Of a DNA stretch of 25,035 nucleotides, positions 22,548-25,035 are shown one piece after another. A program made the translations under genes and the position numbers. Source of the DNA: a virus; IMG/VR virus record IMGVR_UViG_3300027801_000151, positions 1 to 25,035 of that record. The stretch is one strand, 5' to 3'. Every line of letters begins with the position of its first letter. Positions within the stretch are counted from its first letter, which is position 1. The notes under the pieces were generated by a model. That model made no database searches. It was given only the letters and a program-made list of their open reading frames with translations, and was not told where the DNA came from.

Positions 22548-23831
22548 CTAAATATCTATATCTCCAAAAGGGTTACGTTCTGTAAAATCTAATATATCAT
22601 CAGCTGTAGAAGCGGTATCAAAGCCAGCTTGACTATCTAAATCTAAATTATCAGCATATGTTGATTGTGTTTGTATGCTATAGTCTTCATTAATAAAGTA
22701 GTTAACTTCTCCTGAAGCACTATCATTTTCTAATATAACTGCTCCAGTTGCGCCTGTGTTTTCACTTATAGTTACAGTAGGACTTAATCCAAGATAACTT
22801 GAACCATCTACAGTAATGTTTATTTTTGTTAATACACCAGAAGTTAAAACACCAGCAGCCGCCGCTGTTACTGCGACACCTGTTCCACTAACTGCAACAC
22901 TTGTTATAGAAGAAATATCCGTAATTGTAGGAGTAGTTATTGCTGTAATTCTACCATTGGTTAATGACACAGCTGCAGAACTATTTGTTTTAGTTGTAGT
23001 ATCTGTTGCTACATAAATTAATGTAACAGTTGGTACTAAACTATAACCACGACCTGGGTTACTAATAGTAAATGAGGATAATGTACTACCAGATAAGTTT
23101 GCTGATACTACACCATTTATTGTAGCAGATGGTGCTGAAATTGTAATTGTAGGAGCTGTTGTGTATCCTTCTCCACCAGAAATAATTGGAATAGAAGTAA
23201 CTTGGTCACCGGTAACTACCGGAGAACCTAACACGGCACTAAACGTACCTGATTCCAATGATGTTTGGTATAGTGTTTGATTTAATGAATATTTATCTTC
23301 GGCACCGTCAATCGCAGCAATACCTGTATCTAATTTTTCACTAGAGTATTCCCAACGTGTGCATCTTAATTTGTAAACAGGTAAGTTACCTAATTGAAAG
23401 AATGGCTCTTGATCTTGTATGAATTGTATCTCAAAAAAACTTTCCATCAGAGGCATATAAATAATATCACCTTCGTTAGGTCTTCCTTCAACTATCATTG
23501 TATGAGCACTATCAACTTGATTTTGCCATCTTCTTTTAGATATTATGAAAGTTGTATCTTCTCTTATCTCTAAACCAAATTTATTAATAATCTCTTGTTC
23601 GCCAGCGAAACCTTCTGTGGTTTCCATATACATTTCTAGTAAATAGGAATCATCAAATTTAGCAAGAGTGTCCTCTCCTAAAATTAAATCTCGATTAACT
23701 AGTGTTCGTGGTAAATAATAACAGTCTTGTCCGTAAATTTTTAAACCTTCAATGATTAAATCTTCGTAAAGTCTTTTCTCATTGCTGTTTCCAATACCTG
23801 TTCCACCTTGAAAATAATGATTTGTTGCCAT
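22548..23831 (-). CDS. 14: neck protein gp14 with a large repeat insertion
   Basis: 427 residues against about 256 in T4. The N-terminal ~200 residues are a standard gp14 (YGQDCYYLPRTLVNRD, EMYMETTEGFAGEQEIINKF, ISKRRW, GDIIYMPLMESFFEIQF, LRCTRWEYSSE). The last ~55 residues, ending DFTERNPFGDIDI, are also gp14-like. Between them, about residues 205-370, lies a Ser/Thr/Val/Gly-rich insertion with repeats of the form GxGYxxxPTVTIS. The two flanks form one uninterrupted frame, so this is an inserted domain, not a broken gene. The insertion probably adds an exposed beta-structured domain to the neck. Five bases separate its ATG from the gp13 stop. Confidence 0.92.
   Translation of the reverse strand: MATNHYFQGGTGIGNSNEKRLYEDLIIEGLKIYGQDCYYLPRTLVNRDLILGEDTLAKFDDSYLLEMYMETTEGFAGEQEIINKFGLEIREDTTFIISKRRWQNQVDSAHTMIVEGRPNEGDIIYMPLMESFFEIQFIQDQEPFFQLGNLPVYKLRCTRWEYSSEKLDTGIAAIDGAEDKYSLNQTLYQTSLESGTFSAVLGSPVVTGDQVTSIPIISGGEGYTTAPTITISAPSATINGVVSANLSGSTLSSFTISNPGRGYSLVPTVTLIYVATDTTTKTNSSAAVSLTNGRITAITTPTITDISSITSVAVSGTGVAVTAAAAGVLTSGVLTKINITVDGSSYLGLSPTVTISENTGATGAVILENDSASGEVNYFINEDYSIQTQSTYADNLDLDSQAGFDTASTADDILDFTERNPFGDIDI
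22770..23177 (-). repeat. beta-repeat region coding for GxGY..PTVTIS units inside gp14
   Basis: Three recognisable units begin at residues 219 (GGEGYTTAPTITIS), 260 (GRGYSLVPTVTLI) and 343 (GSSYLGLSPTVTIS). The intervals are 41 and 83 residues, i.e. one and two periods of about 41; the region near residue 301 where a fourth unit would fall is Ser/Val/Ala-rich and has lost the motif. Confidence 0.75.
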
Positions 23832-23835
23832 GACA

Positions 23836-24642
23836 TTATCCGATCATAAGAGGTTGTGACATTTCAAATGATTTTCTTATTTCATCTTCTATTTTTTCAA
23901 TGTCAGTTAATGCTTCTGAAAAAATTTGTTGACCATTTAATGTAACGCCACCTAACATAGCAACTCCATTAAATTTAGATAAGTTTGAACCCCATTGTTT
24001 TTTAAACAAAGCAGTTACATATCTTTTTAAAATCATGTCATTATAAACGTCTGTGTAAACATTTGGATCTAATTTTCTATAACACTCTATAACTAAAAAC
24101 TCACCAACGAGTAAATCTTCTTTCCAATCTTGGTCAATATATAATCTGTTATCGTTTTGATTAAATCTTATAGGTTTTTCTCCTACTAGAATATGATCTA
24201 AAAAATCTAAATGCCTCATTACAACATCATAGTTAACAACTGATGTTGAAGAAAAATCGTATAGATCGTTTAATCTCATTTGATATCTAACATCAAATAA
24301 GTTCATACTACCTTTTGAGGAGTATGGGAATATGTTAATAACGGAGATAACACTTTCAGGAACTACTATAAAACCATTACCTTCTTGCCAAGCAGATGTA
24401 ACTGAATTTTTAGTTACTGATTCACTAGTGTTGGCTGTTATTCTATCGTAATCTGTTTGTGTATATTGATACTTTAAGTATGTTCTTCTAATACCATCAT
24501 AATGATATTGTTGATAAAATTGTAATGCTTCGTCAATTCTATCTTCTAATTGGTCATCTTCTGCGTTAATCTCTATCACAGGTTTCCCAAGTGCCCTTAA
24601 AGCGTATTGTTTTAACTGTTCTCTGCTTGCTGGTTCTGCCAT
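23836..24642 (-). CDS. 13: neck protein gp13
   Basis: 268 residues (T4 309). Head-completion protein that joins portal and tail with gp14. The N-terminus REQLKQYALRALGKPVIEIN, then QLEDRIDEALQFYQQYHYDG, and later ISVINIFPYSS, FDVRYQMRLNDLYDF, LVGEFLVIECYRKLDP and LKRYVTALFKKQWGSNL match gp13 of T4-like marine phages. AAGGAAA lies before the ATG, 29 bases after a consensus late promoter. It is the first gene of the minus-strand late cluster. Confidence 0.95.
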   Translation of the reverse strand: MAEPASREQLKQYALRALGKPVIEINAEDDQLEDRIDEALQFYQQYHYDGIRRTYLKYQYTQTDYDRITANTSESVTKNSVTSAWQEGNGFIVVPESVISVINIFPYSSKGSMNLFDVRYQMRLNDLYDFSSTSVVNYDVVMRHLDFLDHILVGEKPIRFNQNDNRLYIDQDWKEDLLVGEFLVIECYRKLDPNVYTDVYNDMILKRYVTALFKKQWGSNLSKFNGVAMLGGVTLNGQQIFSEALTDIEKIEDEIRKSFEMSQPLMIG

Positions 24643-24671
24643 AAATTTCCTTAATTGGTATATATCATCTA

Positions 24672-24679
24672 TATTTATA
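24672..24679 (-). promoter_or_regulatory. consensus late promoter TATAAATA for gp13
   Basis: Exact late box on the minus strand, 29 bases before the gp13 ATG. Confidence 0.85.
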
Positions 24680-24704
24680 CATCATAAATAATTGTATTAT
24701 GATG
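24680..24704. repeat. inverted repeat between divergent late promoters
   Basis: CATCATAA (24680-24687) and TTATGATG (24697-24704) are exact inverted copies around a 9-base AT-rich centre. It touches the minus-strand late box and lies about 20 bases from the plus-strand one. It could stop transcription from either side or be a shared protein site. Confidence 0.6.
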
Positions 24705-24724
24705 AAATTAACATAAGTAAGTCT

Positions 24725-24732
24725 TATAAATA
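24725..24732 (+). promoter_or_regulatory. consensus late promoter TATAAATA on the plus strand
   Basis: Exact late box, 25 bases before the ATG at 24758. With the box at 24672-24679 on the other strand it makes a divergent late promoter pair. Confidence 0.85.
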
Positions 24733-24757
24733 TGAATACAACAACGGATAAATTAAA

Positions 24758-25035
24758 ATGGCAATAACAGTAACATTAACTCAAACTAGACCTAATACAG
24801 ATGTCAATTTTCATAGTGCTTCAGACGATTTTAAAGCATTAAAAAACGAAATGGTGGCAGCTGGAACTCTAGTAGATAATGGTGGCAGTAATAGTGAAAA
24901 CGGTTTAATAAGAACTTGGAGTTTAACGTTTTCAAATTTTACTACACAATCAGCATTTATAAATGACAGTAGAAATGTAACTTACGAAGAAGACAGACAA
25001 ACTCACAATAGTGACAATGGTATTAGTGAACAAAT
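24758..25035 (+). CDS. unknown late protein, N-terminal part (cut by window edge)
   Basis: ATG at 24758; 92 complete codons without a stop to the window end. The start MAITVTLTQTRPNTDVNFHS and the later RTWSLTFSNFTTQSAFINDS suggest a beta-rich virion protein, but I do not recognise the family. GGATAAA lies before the ATG and a late box is 25 bases upstream, so it is expressed late. It is the only gene in the window on the plus strand. Confidence 0.75.
   Translation, partial: MAITVTLTQTRPNTDVNFHSASDDFKALKNEMVAAGTLVDNGGSNSENGLIRTWSLTFSNFTTQSAFINDSRNVTYEEDRQTHNSDNGISEQ

Noticed and set aside
24732-24767. 11-codon plus-strand ORF starting in the late box
   Set aside because: Its ATG overlaps the promoter itself and would lie before the transcription start.

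Overview
The window is a piece of a T4-like myovirus genome (AT-rich, almost all genes on the minus strand). Fourteen genes match the T4 core set by sequence motifs and by order: gp13, gp14, gp15, gp16, gp17, gp18, gp19, gp20, a gp67-like core protein, gp21, gp22, gp23, then uvsY, uvsW, gp55, gp47 and gp46. The compact head/tail cluster running straight into uvsY-uvsW-55-47-46, together with a phage peptide deformylase and a VWA/metallopeptidase protein, is the layout known from marine T4-like phages (cyanomyophages and pelagimyophages). The low GC fits a host such as SAR11 or a low-GC picocyanobacterium, but the sequence alone does not decide the host.

Layout from right to left, in the direction of transcription. 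24758-25035 is the start of a plus-strand gene that diverges from gp13; between them lie two back-to-back late promoters (TATAAATA) around an inverted repeat. 23836-19632 holds neck proteins gp13 and gp14, sheath stabiliser gp15 and terminase gp16/gp17. 19508-17028 holds sheath gp18 and tube gp19, closed by a hairpin. 16958-10977 holds portal gp20, small head/core genes, protease gp21, scaffold gp22 and capsid gp23, closed by a clear intrinsic terminator. 10904-10067 holds a small lipoprotein and a tail-tube-fold protein. 10025-7683 holds UvsY, UvsW and a small Sm-like protein. 7522-3650 holds late sigma gp55, the gp47/gp46 nuclease and peptide deformylase. The left end holds an orphan cytosine-5 DNA methyltransferase with its own near-perfect promoter, and a long VWA/HExxH protein that runs off the window.

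The genes work together as the late programme: gp55 directs host polymerase to TATAAATA promoters, several of which are visible ahead of head and tail genes; gp46/47, UvsY and UvsW carry out the recombination-dependent replication that in T4 feeds late transcription and packaging.

The most unusual observation is promoter placement. Six genes without Shine-Dalgarno sequences (VWA, methyltransferase, gp55, Sm-like, tube-fold protein, lipoprotein) have a promoter so close that the A of ATG falls at the predicted transcription start. Three use sigma70-type -35/-10 boxes and three use late boxes with an identical 5-nt gap. This predicts leaderless mRNAs in both early and late programmes, while capsid, scaffold, portal, sheath and tube genes carry normal leaders with strong ribosome binding sites. 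A lone plus-strand promoter at 7612-7639, aimed against the Sm-like and uvsW genes, is a second regulatory oddity. No tRNA gene, CRISPR array, insertion sequence or integrase was seen, and no gene-free stretch exceeds 300 bases.
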